A DNA stretch of 64,000 bases from Pyrrhosoma nymphula (taxonomy: Eukaryota > Arthropoda > Insecta > Odonata > Coenagrionidae). The stretch is from positions 19,589,013 through 19,653,012 of the forward strand of contig OY754333.1 of NCBI GenBank assembly GCA_963573305.1. Reading direction: 5' to 3'. The notes below the pieces were generated by a model. That model was given only the letters and a program-made list of their open reading frames with translations. It did no database searches and had not been told where the DNA came from. Shown here one piece after another: positions 31,339 to 42,834 of this stretch. A program made the translations under genes and the position numbers. How positions within the stretch are numbered: position 1 is the first letter of the stretch; each line of letters opens with the position of its first letter.

Positions 31339-32340
31339 ACATCGCTGCAGATAGTGAAACAAGATTTAATTAGTTGCACCTACAAAACTTGGGTTAATAA
31401 TAACACTACAACCTTAAGGTGAGCTCAGGTTATTACTACTGTGAACTAAGGTATAATCATGTGTATAATAATATGTATATTTAAGTAAAATGATTGAAAA
31501 CACTGATATGCACCAACGAGACTAACAACAAAGCTTGTATTGAAGAGTAAAATTATGTTGAGATATTATGTACACCCATACTGATGGAATTTAAATAACT
31601 TTTTCAACTTTTATTACCATAGGGACTGGTGTTTTTGTAGAAGCTGAAGTCTCTTGCTCTGTAAAGACTGATCTACAGCTTCTTATTCCAATGGTATCTT
31701 TGTGATGCTTCTACGGAAAAATTTAAAAATGTACAATTGTGTGGACAACAAAAATGTGAATTGACTAAGGTATAATCAGCATAAATGAATGAAAACCAGA
31801 GTTTTTCTTATCATCAGCACATAGTTGTAAGTTTTCTTAAATAGGTAGAAGCTAAATCTAACTTAATTTGCATATCAAATCATACCCACCTATGCAATGA
31901 TATTTATAAAATTAATGACCATTGGGATATTTACTAATGCACAACTGCTATGAACCAAATGCAATGGCTGAACAAAGACTACAAACCTCTTCCGGGTATA
32001 GGAGCCAGTTAAGCTGCCAATTCCATTTCTGGCTCTGTGTCGCTATCACCAAAGCGATGTGGGAGCTTGACCAACCTCTTCTTAATATCTTAATTCTCAT
32101 TCTCACTCGTCTTTAGGTTTGAAGTTTCTAAGTACAATTTTACTTCCGTACAGCCTTATCATTACAACCTGAAAAAATACAGAATTATATTTAAGTTAGA
32201 GTACTAATTGTAAATTGTGAACAATAAACTAGACAAAATACTATTAACGAGTAATATCTTATATCAATAGCTGAATGACTGCATTATGAACATCACTCCA
32301 AATTAATTTTTCCTGTGAAAGTGCAGAAAATAATCACAGA
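31339..32340. other. Non-coding stretch right of the Polinton
   Basis: Should begin with the displaced 5' part of the gypsy element. I see no ORF, primer-binding site or LTR that I can support. Confidence 0.45.
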
Positions 32341-32760
32341 AGATGATTCGAGTATGTTCTCGCTTCCGAACCCAAGGGTCCCGAGTTCAAATCCCAGCAG
32401 TGGTTGACATTTTTCAGCGGATTCCCAATCCCTACTTTGGTGCTTTGTGAGGACACTTCAAGACTTAGTCCGTTGGATGAGACGTTAAGCTGTGGTCCTC
32501 CTGGTGTCTTTTGTTAAATGTGAGCTACCGCTGATGCCGGGTTTCCGCCCAGCCCTGAGCCAATCCCTAAAAATCCTACCCTCACCCGCCTAACCTTAAT
32601 GGTGCAAATGATCTCAGCAGACCATCGCCCACCGCATTAAACCGACCAAGCGCAGGGGTGGAGGGCGGGCACCGGGCTGAGGCGACGCCATCGGGCGGCG
32701 CGGGAAATATGCCAAGCGCGACGAGAAGGCAGCCGTTATTTAGATTTCATTTTGAATATA
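32341..32760 (+). mobile_element. tRNA-derived SINE
   Basis: A Pol III B box, GAGTTCAAATCCC, at 32383-32395 ends a tRNA-like head (CCGAACCCAAGGGTCCCGAGTTC). The body contains a GGATGAGACGTTAAGCTGTGGTCC block (about 32475-32498), similar to conserved cores of several invertebrate SINEs. A GC-rich tail (GGGCGGCGCGGG) ends near 32705. Composition contrasts with the AT-rich surroundings. The A box is degenerate. Ends are approximate and no target duplication was found. Confidence 0.6.
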
Positions 32761-35700
32761 AACTTTTGAATTTATGAAATAAAATAACTTAAGTTGAAAT
32801 TGTTTAGGAAATCATTAAAACTTAAGAAGTGAAAGAAAAGAAACTAAAACAGACTAATGTAAGTTTAACAAATCAGACTTGAAAATCATAAATTTTAAAC
32901 AGAAATAAACGTTCATTAACATGAACTAAAGAGCAATGCCATTGAAATATATAAATACAAAAATATTAAATGTATGTATACTATGTATGTAAAGTAAATT
33001 TTAAGAAACCCTCAATATGTAGAATATGGATTAAAAAAAAAAATTTGGGAGAGGTTCCCAAGAATCTCTCCCCTTTCTTCTTCTTCTTCTAACAAACCAA
33101 GCAAACGAGTGAAAAAGCACCTCCACAACATTGGAATGAAAGAAATATAGAATACAGACATTTGCTATGCAGAATTGCTGATTTTACGAATAAGATGAGG
33201 ACTGGCAATCTGGCAAAGATTAGGACATCTACTTGCACATACGTGGCAATGGCAAAGGACTGAACCTGTGCCAGAGTCCAGTGACACAGCCAAGGGGGGA
33301 GGGTCCATTGGGTGTGGACACTTCAACATTTTGAATTTTCACTGAAAAAAGTGGCACGAAAGTTTTATTCGTTTTTATATTTTACCTGAGAATGTTGAAT
33401 TCCTTTTCTAACTAAAACTGAGGTTAAATTCCTCTTAGAATTTTTCGCAGCTAAAATCTTTAAATATAAAGGTATCAGCTGCTACAGCTCATCGCAATTA
33501 CGCTCATAAATATATGCACGACAAAATATAATTTTTCTCCCAATTATAAAAATTTATGTCTCCTTCCTCCCTCCCCCCCCCTGATAATACTGAGCATGGA
33601 AATGACTTTCCTCCCACAATCCAAACGAAATGAAATAGTGCACTAGGTACTATCAGTAATTACCTATGGAGGACTACCTAGCCTCGTGTAAGGTCAATGG
33701 ACTACCAGGAGTGTTAAAATAATATTTGTAGAAACCCTCAGAATTATTTTAAAATTGCTAAATGCGCCAAGTGTTACCCGATGGCTAAATGAAAATTGGA
33801 AGGCGATTTCGTTTTATAATACTCTTTAATTTTAGCAAACAAAATATACCTGGGAGATTTTACGACCAGCTCAAGACAAGTCCAGTCCAGGGAAATGATC
33901 CTGTCATTGAAGCACAAATAATTTAGAATCTTTAATCTGTCGGTAGTCCGTTACCAAGAAGTTAACAAGACTGCTTAGATAATTAGCATTAGGTATACTT
34001 ACCTCAGCTAATCCTTGAAATTTTAACTATTCTAACAGGCTTCCTAAAGCTGGGTTCACATGGGGGGCGGAAAACAGCGCAGAAACGGAAAAGCGGAAAG
34101 CCAATCACAGATCAGCGGCAAGTGTAGGGGCGGAGCTTCGGCCGGCGGAACGCGCAAATTGACACAAGGACGGAAAACGACGCGGAACGGTGGGCTTTGA
34201 AGAAATAGAACGGGGTCAAAAATCTCACTGGCAATAGAATCCAGGTTTTGACAATAACGGTAAAAAAAACGGCATAGCAACGAGGAAGCAATGCGGGACT
34301 TGCGGAAAGAAAGACGATGAAGGATGAATAAACTGCCTTCTCGCACATTTCCTAGGAATGGAGGAGAATTTAAAGTTAAGGAGCTGAAATTATCCAATTG
34401 TCATAATCAGATTTGATAAGAAGGAATGCCTTCCCTCTGGTATGAAAAAAGGAGATTTATAAAATTGCATTATGTAAATTGAGGAATTAGAATACACAAG
34501 GTACAATTACAGGTGAATGATGGAACTGATAACTACAGAAAGTTTGGGAAAAATTACTGGTGCGAGAAAGAGCCAGGAGATAGCAGAGGAAAAATGCAGA
34601 CGACGTTTTGCATAATTGAAAGAGATTGAGAATATATATTTAGCTCAGGGCCCTTAATTCACTTCAAGTCCCTGGAAGACTTCAGTTCAGCTAAGACCCA
34701 GGATTGGAAATTACTTTGAAACAAGCCACCTGGTCAAATACCCCGCAGAATAAATACGAAAACGTGCCTCGGGAGCGGCTCATGCCACGAAATTAACACG
34801 TTTCCGAAGTTTCTGTAAGAGGAGAGATTGAACAGATTTCGCGACTACTATAAGAGGCCACGAGTCATTGATAATAATGAATGTACAATCTCATGAAGAT
34901 TTGAATGAAAAACATTTCGCTACCGGGGGAAAGGAATTACGATGAGGACAATTAAGATTCCCCTTTGGTATGCAATTGCACTTGCGAGTCAAATGAGAAC
35001 ATTGGAGAACACTAACAGGATCTTCCACAATAGACCACGGCTACGGAATTTGAAAGCCAACCCTGGAAAAAGAAAATAGTGTAAATGTCCTCCCCTACAG
35101 AATAAAATGAATTGAAGGAACAATTCCAATTACTAATATGATTAATCTTTGAACAATCTCTCACAAGAGATAAACTTTATTACTAATCAGATGTGCTTTA
35201 TGATGAATTCTAGAAATGCACACTTTTAAAATTTAATCATGCGCACTAATAAGAAACAATTGTCTACTCTTAACAATACTGATGTGGTAGGTGCAATGCT
35301 ACAATTATTCGGATTGAAACTCTCTAACAGAGAAAACAAATCCACTGCGATTAAGAGAGTAAGACTTACGTGAACTCCTCTTGGTCATCTCCTCCAACTC
35401 CGGGATTCGTACCTACCTTACTTCCTCAGCTGCCTAAATCGCCAACCACACACAAGCGCCTCACGAACTTCACCCGAACACATTAAGAGAATCACACGAC
35501 GTGCACTGCTTCCTATACAGCACGGAACTGGAAGCAGGGATGTGGTGTGAGTGAATAGGGGTTGGAAAGGGGCGTGAGGGCTGCCGGGTAAGTGCAGGAG
35601 GTCCGGAGGGAGAGTCAACGTATGATGGACAACAGGGGGTTGAATTGAGTCCGATGGTTCCGAACGAAAAGTCGAATGGAAGAGTAGACATGTTATGAAT

Positions 35701-36404
35701 GTAAAGGAGTGTGAGTATGCAGCTCTGTAGAAAGGAACGGTGGGTATGGGGGAAGCACGGAATTGGGTTGGGAAGCACAGTGGGGAAGGGGCGCTGGAAA
35801 GAGTAAGAGGGCTAAGGATTCAGGCCGTAAGAAAAACGCTGCCTTCAGCAGCATAGGTGGAGGCCATAAACCCCAAAGTGTCGAACCCGCTTCATAAAGA
35901 ATTACCTCGGGGCCTCTTAAAAACACCGTGAACGTTTTTCCCGCAATAGTAATTATCCTTTTTTCACTTATCTCTGATACTTCATTATGTCGCGTTAATT
36001 TTCTATTTCAATTATTTTTTGTGTTATTTCTTCGATTTATATATTGCAGTGTTTGTCATGTTCACAGTATTCATATACTGACGAGAAGTTAAGTGTAAGG
36101 AACTTATAAAGTCTCAATCTCGCCGTAATAAAGACGTCTATGTACCTATCTATCTATGAACGTATCGTAATATTTATTTATTTATTGCTCTGATACTGCA
36201 ATTAGACATTACCTGGTGGCAATATATAATCAGTATCGGTTGAAATTAAATTTATGACAAAGTTTAAAAAATACATATACCTACCTACAACATTAAACAC
36301 TCCTCTCCTTTTTTGTGTACAGTTAAAAAAAATATTTCCTGATATTATATTTAATATTTTTTATTTTTACTTCCTGATGAGAAGGTTAAATTAGCATTTC
36401 TTTC
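32761..36404. other. Long non-coding stretch
   Basis: AT-rich with a TTC microsatellite (33076-33092) and a G-rich patch at 34050-34210. The minus frames at 34056-34397 and 35418-35926 are Pro/Ser/Leu-rich, overlap each other and lack motifs. I see no gene. Confidence 0.4.
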
Positions 36405-36439
36405 CGCACGTATCAAAATGGAACTCGTTTTGTCAGTTT

Positions 36440-36995
36440 TGATACACGGCACTCATTTAGACTAGGCTACATTCATTTTGGTCCGTAGAGCTAGTATAGT
36501 TTTTTAGCATCTTTGTATAAAACTTGCATAATATACATATAAGGCCCCCTATAAAATGCATCTTGTAAATGGGTGCTTACAATTTGCTAGTAGGATGAGT
36601 TCAAAGTATCACAATACATAGTAAAGCATGAGGGGCGAAGACATGTGTTTCGAAAAGCCGTGAAAATCTACTTCCCGAACAACATTTTGAAACATAAAAT
36701 AGACTAAATTCTTCTCTTATTAAACTGACTATGACGTGCAACGATGAATTATTCTCAGTATTGAAGACCTATTCTTCGTAAATTCGAAGCTTATCTCTTT
36801 TCTCACTTCTTAGGATCTTATCGACATATCACGGTACATTTTTACCAACATTTGAATAGAAAAATAGACTTCCTGAAGAACAAGTGTGAAATATATTTTT
36901 TCCGTGATAGTGTGAAAATGACACTCATTAAGCCAGGCTGGATGTATTTTTATCCGTAGAGCTAGTCTATTTCGTAGTATGTCTTTATCAAACTT
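36440..36995 (+). repeat. Diverged ~85-bp direct duplication
   Basis: The block at 36440-36525 (CACTCATTTAGACTAGGCTAC...CCGTAGAGCTAGT) recurs at 36910-36995 with roughly 70-75% similarity by eye, including an unchanged CCGTAGAGCTAGT. It lies just left of the hammerhead palindrome and may belong to the same retroelement remnant. Confidence 0.45.
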
Positions 36996-37126
36996 TTTTT
37001 TTACAATACACTCTATGAAACGTATGTTGAAAAAAGTTAAGACTAACAAAAAGTGAGGTATCAGGTGTGATGTTGTGGAATTTCAACATAATATAGAATT
37101 TAGAAGATGCAAATTTCCACAGATAA

Positions 37127-37180
37127 AAATTTATTCGACCCGGGTTTCGATACACTGTATCATCATCAGGTACATAAATT
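37127..37180 (-). ncRNA. Hammerhead-ribozyme-like motif, intact core
   Basis: Minus strand: AAATTTAT (stem I, pairs with ATAAATTT downstream), CTGATGA (complement of 37163-37169), one extra T, stem II GATAC-AGT-GTATC, GAAA (complement of 37145-37148), self-complementary stem III ACCCGGGT, then C of the GTC cleavage triplet (complement of 37137-37139). All invariant core bases are present. The single T before stem II is the only oddity. Confidence 0.65.
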
Positions 37181-37199
37181 TGCAATACCTCGGTTTGAA

Positions 37200-37253
37200 A
37201 ATTTATGTACTCGATGATGATGCAGAGCATCGAAACTCGGGTCGAATAAATTT
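37200..37253 (+). ncRNA. Hammerhead-like motif, damaged core
   Basis: Plus-strand partner of the previous motif. Stem II is GATGC-AGA-GCATC, so a pair has changed on both sides relative to the other copy. GAAAC is at 37232-37236 and GTC at 37241-37243. The core reads CTCGATGA, an inserted C, which should abolish catalysis. Stem I (AATTTAT/ATAAATT) is kept. Confidence 0.55.
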
Positions 37254-37290
37254 TTATCTGTGGAAAATAACATCTTCTAAATTCTATATA

Positions 37291-38160
37291 AAAGACTTAC
37301 AACTAATGGCAGCACGTTTCAAATGCCTGCTTCACCTTTCAAAATAGAAATACTGTAATGCCTAATTGTGTGTGCTTGGCATATAAATAGTTTATTAATG
37401 CATAATAATGAATCATTTCGCTGCACGTAACTTTGCGGTGACGATTCACACTATGATAAATGCATTCGAGGTGACTAGCAGGTCGCTCTGTAAGCACAGC
37501 CTTCCATCGAGGGCATGCAATTGAAGAGTTTAATGATCGAAGAGTTAGAAAGTTCAATAAATTCTCAATTCTTCGACAATTTAATGTAAAGTCGGAGGGG
37601 AGCCAAGACTGGTCTCCTTGAATCTGCGAATTGCTCATAACCGAGGTTCAGATATTCCCCTCCCTTCGGCCGTCATCGCCAAGATAGAGAGCAAAAAATA
37701 CTGCATATCCCTCAGACCATTGATTAGAGAAGAGAATATATTTAGGGGAAGATAGAAGTGGGAAGTAACGGAACCATTATAATGCGTATTCGGGCGAATC
37801 GCGTGGATAAGGTGACCGCAGCAGTCAGGGGGTCAATTCTCGAACGCCGTTATAATTATCGTGTGCGAAAATAACAATGTTGTTGCACCTTTCGTCGATT
37901 CAGCATTTTTGAGTTGTCTCATTCTGTCTGCGTGGGATAATTACTGTATTAAAATATCAATCGGAGATGAAGCAGGCCATACTTGGACGAAACCATACAA
38001 TAATCTGTTATTTTCTCATGCGGTATGCATCACGATGTTTCGTGAATTGACCCCCAATGCTTTGATTTTCTAAATTCCACGATAATTATCGCACGCGAAA
38101 GAGAAAACTGTCGTATAATTTCGTAGAAATTATTTTCGAAGAGAAGGGAATTGCTGAAGG
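37291..38160. other. Non-coding stretch
   Basis: No supported gene. The frames at 37339-37638 and 37861-38073 have no recognisable features. Confidence 0.45.
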
Positions 38161-38163
38161 GGG

Positions 38164-38573
38164 TCTGAGAAGAGACGTAAAGAAATAGCTGGTGAAAACT
38201 TTAATATGGAGTGCGGGTCGGGTATGAGTCGGAAACTTGGTCATTGCGGTGGGAGGATGTGCGTAGACTTTAGGCGTTTGAGATGTGGGTTTGGAGAAGG
38301 ATGGAAAACGTGAGCTGGATGGCGAGAAAGACGAAGGAGGAGATATTAGATATGGCTGGAGAGGAGAGGAAGCTTGTGGCAGATGTTCGGAGAAGGCAGA
38401 AGAGATGGATGGAGGAGGTTTTGAGGGGAGAGGGCATGTTGAAGAGAGTGATATGTGGAGAACACTGGGGAAGCGTGGAAGAGGGAGGAAGAGGATAGTC
38501 ATTCTGGACGAAATAAGAGGAGGTAGAAGATATGAGGAATTTAAGTGGGATATAATGGCAGGAAATCCTTAGG
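38164..38573 (+). pseudogene. LINE reverse-transcriptase C-terminal fragment
   Basis: In shifting frames the plus strand gives LRRDVKK, LVKTLIWS, then YESETWSLRWEDVRRL, a stop, AFEMWVWRRMENVSW, RRRQKRWMEEVLRGEGML and, after a frameshift near 38470, KRGRGRKRIVILDEIRGG. This is the conserved tail of many insect RTE-like LINE polyproteins (YGxETW, WRRM, RRRQ, LRG-GL, GKRGRGR). It is a 5'-truncated dead copy with at least two stops and two frameshifts. Confidence 0.75.
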
Positions 38574-38820
38574 AGGGAAAGCGAGACAATATCTATGAAA
38601 TTGGGTATGAATTCGGACTCTCCAAGAACCTACCGATCAGCTGATAGAATACCTGAATGAACAAAAATCGCATGATGTAGAACCACTTGATATTCCACAA
38701 TCAATTATCATCCCATGTTGACAAAATGTGACCACTTGAGAATGTTTAACCGACGAAACCACGCGATAAAATGTGTATTTTTGAATGCAACAAATATCAC
38801 CGCGTTCAGGGAATGGCTGC

Positions 38821-38880
38821 CAGGTCGCTAACATCACATCCTGACAGCGCAAAAGTCACGGATTCGAATCCCGCCACGGG
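38821..38880 (+). repeat. tRNA-like / SINE B-box segment
   Basis: GGATTCGAATCC at 38860-38871 is a consensus B box, followed by CGCCACGGG. Upstream GCCAGGTCGCTAACATC could be a degenerate A box. Without a foldable cloverleaf it is more likely a SINE head than a tRNA gene. Confidence 0.4.
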
Positions 38881-39549
38881 ATTAATGTGATGATCATCCT
38901 AGAATTAGTATATTAGGTTAGGTTTTGATAAATAACCTCAGGATATAAAAGCACCTGTACCTGTAAGCCCTAGTCTATCCCTCTTACTCGAGTAGATTGG
39001 TTATGGAGTTTCATCAGCGAAAGACTTAGTTACCAAGGAAAAAACTGTCGCGGCACTGTGATGGTATATCTTAAAATTTATTTGAACCAAATATGATTTT
39101 TTAAACATGTAATATTATGAAGAGTTTATGGACATATTTAGCAGGAAAGATTCTTTTGGTGAACTATAAGCGCCTACATTTTATTAGCATACAATTCCGT
39201 GAGAGAATTCGCTCCTTATAGACAATTTTCTTTCGAAAAGCATTCATTTTAGATATGAAAATACAATTTTCCCTTACGTTCCTCCCATTCTCGCATTTAA
39301 AAGTATGCTTTTTCAAGTACAATTTCCAAAAAGATTTGAGTGGAAATGCTGGGTTTTACGTCGCTCATGTCAAACAAAGAACTTGTTTCTCTATTGGTAG
39401 CCAATATGTGAATTAAATTACATTTTTACGGTCATTTGAAGGTGGAACAACTTCACATCCTGCTGAAAATGCTATGAAAATTTGGAAGCTTTGGTGGCAA
39501 AATAGTCAACGTATTGTCTTCAGAAATAGCTTTCGGGTTCTGCTACGTC
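38881..39549. other. AT-rich non-coding stretch
   Basis: Nothing recognised apart from a possible SINE tail up to about 39000. Confidence 0.45.
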
Positions 39550-39608
39550 TTTGTTTGTTGATGTCGAGCTTTCGCTACCATATTAAGCAGCATCTTCAGG
39601 AACAATTA
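39550..39608 (-). ncRNA. Hammerhead-ribozyme-like motif, solo copy
   Basis: Minus strand: CTGAAGA (complement of 39593-39599), one extra T, stem II GCTGC/GTAGC (one G-U pair) around TTAATATG, GAAA (complement of 39570-39573), self-complementary AGCT as stem III, then C (CTC triplet). TTGTTC before the core pairs with GA...AACAA after it as a bulged stem I. It is the same design as the Penelope copies but with unrelated stem sequences. Confidence 0.5.
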
Positions 39609-41204
39609 TATCATCAGAAATGGTTCATTATTATTACTGACGAGCGGAAGGTAACCGTTGAAATTCAACGGGTGTGAAAAACGTTTAACTTATTTTATAA
39701 GAAAACTGCAAACCCTGAAGAAAAACTGTATGCGTGGACATTCGAGGAGTTCGTAACCTATCTTGTATGTTGTGTTCGTTGTAGTAGACACGCTGACCGT
39801 TTTCCAGGTGCACGGAGAGATGTGTGACTATTGGTCCACTTTCATGCAAAGGAAACCCAAAAATCGGCCATTCAGACTCATTACTACTTAAACAGCAAAG
39901 GTTGATAGATGGTCACCTCGTCCCTACAGTTCTCTTGAGCAGTCTTGTGAGTGAATAACAGCTTGATCGCTTCCCTTGTGTACAATACATATATTTGCAT
40001 TCAATGAATTATTTCAGTTGCACTATTCAACGTTGATATGTGCGTTGAGTTATTAATTTACTTGAGATTTATTAATTATATTATAATTCCCGCCATCTTA
40101 AAACAGATTGAAGGTTCGAAACAGATGGGTCTGTATTTGAACCAGGTTTATAGCTGGTTACCCGTCCGTACGTTGGGTGAGGATGAAATTTGTGCGGATA
40201 TTAGCGTAACCCAAGAAACACCACGGGAAGATTCTCATGAGATCGCTGGTGGGCATGTCTTTGACCATCCAAGTCTAACCTTTGTCGTTTTTATTTCAAG
40301 GGCTCATTTTCTCGCAAATAAGACATTCATTTTGCATTAGAAGATTTTTTCGAAAGGTTACTCTTTTCTATTAGGCATGTTGATGGATATATTTTTAAGT
40401 CCAAGGAACGGAAACACAGCGGCAAGTGAGAGTCTAGAATAGGCAACTCGATGATTGAGGGAATGTACCTAAGTTAACTGCACTTTAACACTTTTAAACA
40501 TATAAATAACTCGTGACGTTAATGATGTGGGAATTGGTCTAAAAAACTGTTCGAAATCGTAATGAGAGGCAGACGGTTTCACTACGTGTAATACATCTGA
40601 GTATTAAACGATAATAAACAACGCCGTGTTTGTTGTAGCAACAGAGGCATTATTACCATTGATATTCGCTGCATGTAAATATTCTTGCACATTTAATTAA
40701 GTGTGTATCCTATTAATTCCTTTGTGTAACGTTTACTACATAAGTGCTCTCTCATATACATGCAGGTCTCCTATGAGAGCCACTTTGAGAACAGACGTTG
40801 AAGAGTATACTTGTTGTAAATACGTATTGAATCGTATCGATTACCTCCCGAATCAATCTATCATGGGGTCCTTGGGACTCTGGGCCCTCTTTATTCAGAT
40901 TTGCTTTCTACATGCTATCATGGGCCTGTAGGAAAACGTGATATTTAATAGTTAAGAGGCGTGTATATCCTTTGAAAATCAAATCTATGGTTGTCAAGGA
41001 AATATGTTATTGTTGATTTCAGATAAAAATGTGATATTTTTCAAATGAAAACATGAATAGCAGACAAATACGGAGCGTAGAAGAAAATCGATTGATAAAA
41101 TTAGAAATTATATTTATTCAGCCATCCGATAAAAAAAATTCCAGCCCTATATCTTGAGTGAAAGTACTTTTAAAAAGTAAAACATTAAACCACTGCACCG
41201 AACC
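39609..41204. other. Non-coding stretch
   Basis: Short frames only (for example 40038-40340 and 40701-40931) without motifs. I see nothing functional. Confidence 0.45.
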
Positions 41205-41600
41205 CAATGCTTGCCATTGACCACAAGGGGGGACCTTCAGGGGGCCTTTGGGGGCCCTGAGGGCTTTTTGATATAGCATATGTTACAACCAGACATGTTT
41301 CCTATCTGCATGCTAAATTTCAGCTCAATCGGTTCAGTAGTTTTTGCGTGATGGATCAACAGACAGACAGACACCATTACATTTTTATACATATTAGTAA
41401 GGATCACACCCTTAACCCTGAAAAAATAGGGTTTCGGTTAATTGAACCCTACAGTGTTTGTTGTCTACCAGTAACAAACATGTGTTCCAAATTTCATCAA
41501 AATCGGTCCTGTTGTTTAGAAGGAGATGTGGAACATACATACATACATACATACATACATACATACATTGACTTTTATATATATAAAGATATAAAGATGA
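41205..41600 (+). mobile_element. Two RTE-type LINE 3' tails in tandem
   Basis: 41205-41404 holds AAATTTCAGCTCAATCGGTTCAGTAGTTTTTGCGTGATGGATCAACAGACAGACAG-type sequence. 41405-41600 holds a parallel CAAATTTCATCAAAATCGGTCC segment ending in a CATA microsatellite (41534-41568) and TATATATAAAGAT. Both are typical 3' ends of RTE-clade LINEs or their SINE partners. Neither retains coding sequence. Confidence 0.65.
41534..41568. repeat. (CATA)n microsatellite
   Basis: About eight perfect CATA units, the usual tail repeat of the RTE-type insertion. Confidence 0.95.
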
Positions 41601-41604
41601 TGCT

Positions 41605-42725
41605 GCCAGTAATGTCAGGGAAAGCTCGAGATTAACAAACAACGACGCAGCACAACCCGAAAACGATTTCTGAAGACAGGTCGCAGCGAATAAGGTTAGA
41701 AAAGAAATGAAGGCAATATTCCACTTTATTCTTGAAGCCGATTCCGACATTACAGTCGGCATAGTTGACATAATTACTTACTCTGACTTATGATTCCGTT
41801 TCTTTCGTTTGATTTTCGTCAAATCTTAGTTAAAATCCGCAGATAATGCGATGCATTGCGACTGGTAGGCCCCGTCTACTCGACACAACATTCTTCCCAT
41901 GCACACCTTGTGTTCTTGCCTCACCTTCACTCATGAGCGTTCACGGCAATGCCTCCTCCACTTCACTTCAAAGCTCCTCGTCAGAGAAAGCCTACGATCC
42001 AAATTAAGGTAGTTTGTGCGATATTTTACCCTATAGTCATATTGGAGGCCATATTCGAGTATCATTTTTTTAATTTAAGAATTTAAGAAATCTACAAGAA
42101 GCATGAAGTGAATGATGTACTAGTTGATATTGGCACAAAAACATTGTTTTAAATCACGGATCTAAATATATATATTAAGGCTTTAATTTTACTAATTTGT
42201 ATCACGCCGTACGCTTAAAATGTCTTTACAGCAGATTTCCTTGCGTTTTTATTTAAATGTATCATGGTGATTGATGAGTTTATTTTTATTAATAGCTGAG
42301 AAAGCATACAAACTAACCACCTTGAAATTTATGACGCGACATATGCGTTAGGATCTCCTAATTTTTAAAAAAGTCTTTCTGGGGCGCATAGACGCAACAT
42401 ATTCAATGGGAAACGGCTTGTATATTTTGGAAAATATTTCTAAAAGTAGTACGTTAAGTGGCTGACATTTTGATATCATTGGAGATTTGAGATATGTTTA
42501 TTGATAATCATGCCAAATATATTGAAAATAATGTGAAGCGATATATTTCTCAAACAACCTTGACTGCTTATTGACGCAGTTTGATGACCGTGGGATATAG
42601 TCTGCCTGCACTTAGAGTTGGTGCATAAACTACGTTACCAACTTAGGGGGGAGGGGAGGGGGTCGCCGAAAAGTCTAATGCGGGTAACGAGGGGGAGGGG
42701 GATTCACCCAAAGTTACGTAGCTGT
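41605..42725. other. Non-coding stretch
   Basis: No gene. A G-rich segment at 42640-42710 with ACGTTACC...GTTACGTA may be the end of another repeat. Confidence 0.45.
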
Positions 42726-42785
42726 TCACCCCCTGCCACACACCCTTGAGGTGGCTTACAGGGTATTCTGTGCATGTAGATGTAC
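42726..42785 (+). repeat. Isolated LINE tail copy
   Basis: CACCCCCTGCCACACACCCTTGAGGTGGC and GGGTATTCTG...GTAGATGTACA match the tail that follows the LINE at 42835-43946. Here it has no coding part. Confidence 0.65.
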
Positions 42786-42834
42786 ACTGCGCCTGTTTAC
42801 GTTTCTTACTCGTCAGCATCGCGGAGACAATACT

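Larger units (their letters stand above)
37091..37290. repeat. 200-bp palindrome made of two inverted hammerhead-like units
   Basis: The arms start ATATAGAATTTAGAAGATG and end with its reverse complement. Both contain the TCCACAGATAAAAATTTATTC block. The arms differ by several substitutions and a small indel. The configuration copies that of the Penelope-like element's inverted ends at 12.8-14.3 kb, but without coding sequence between them. Confidence 0.8.

Noticed and set aside
34056..35926. Several Pro/Leu/Ser-rich minus-strand ORFs
   Set aside because: They overlap in different frames, follow a G-rich plus strand and have no motif; composition explains them.
38086..38502. 138-residue Ser/Pro-rich minus ORF
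   Set aside because: Antisense shadow of the LINE RT fragment on the plus strand.
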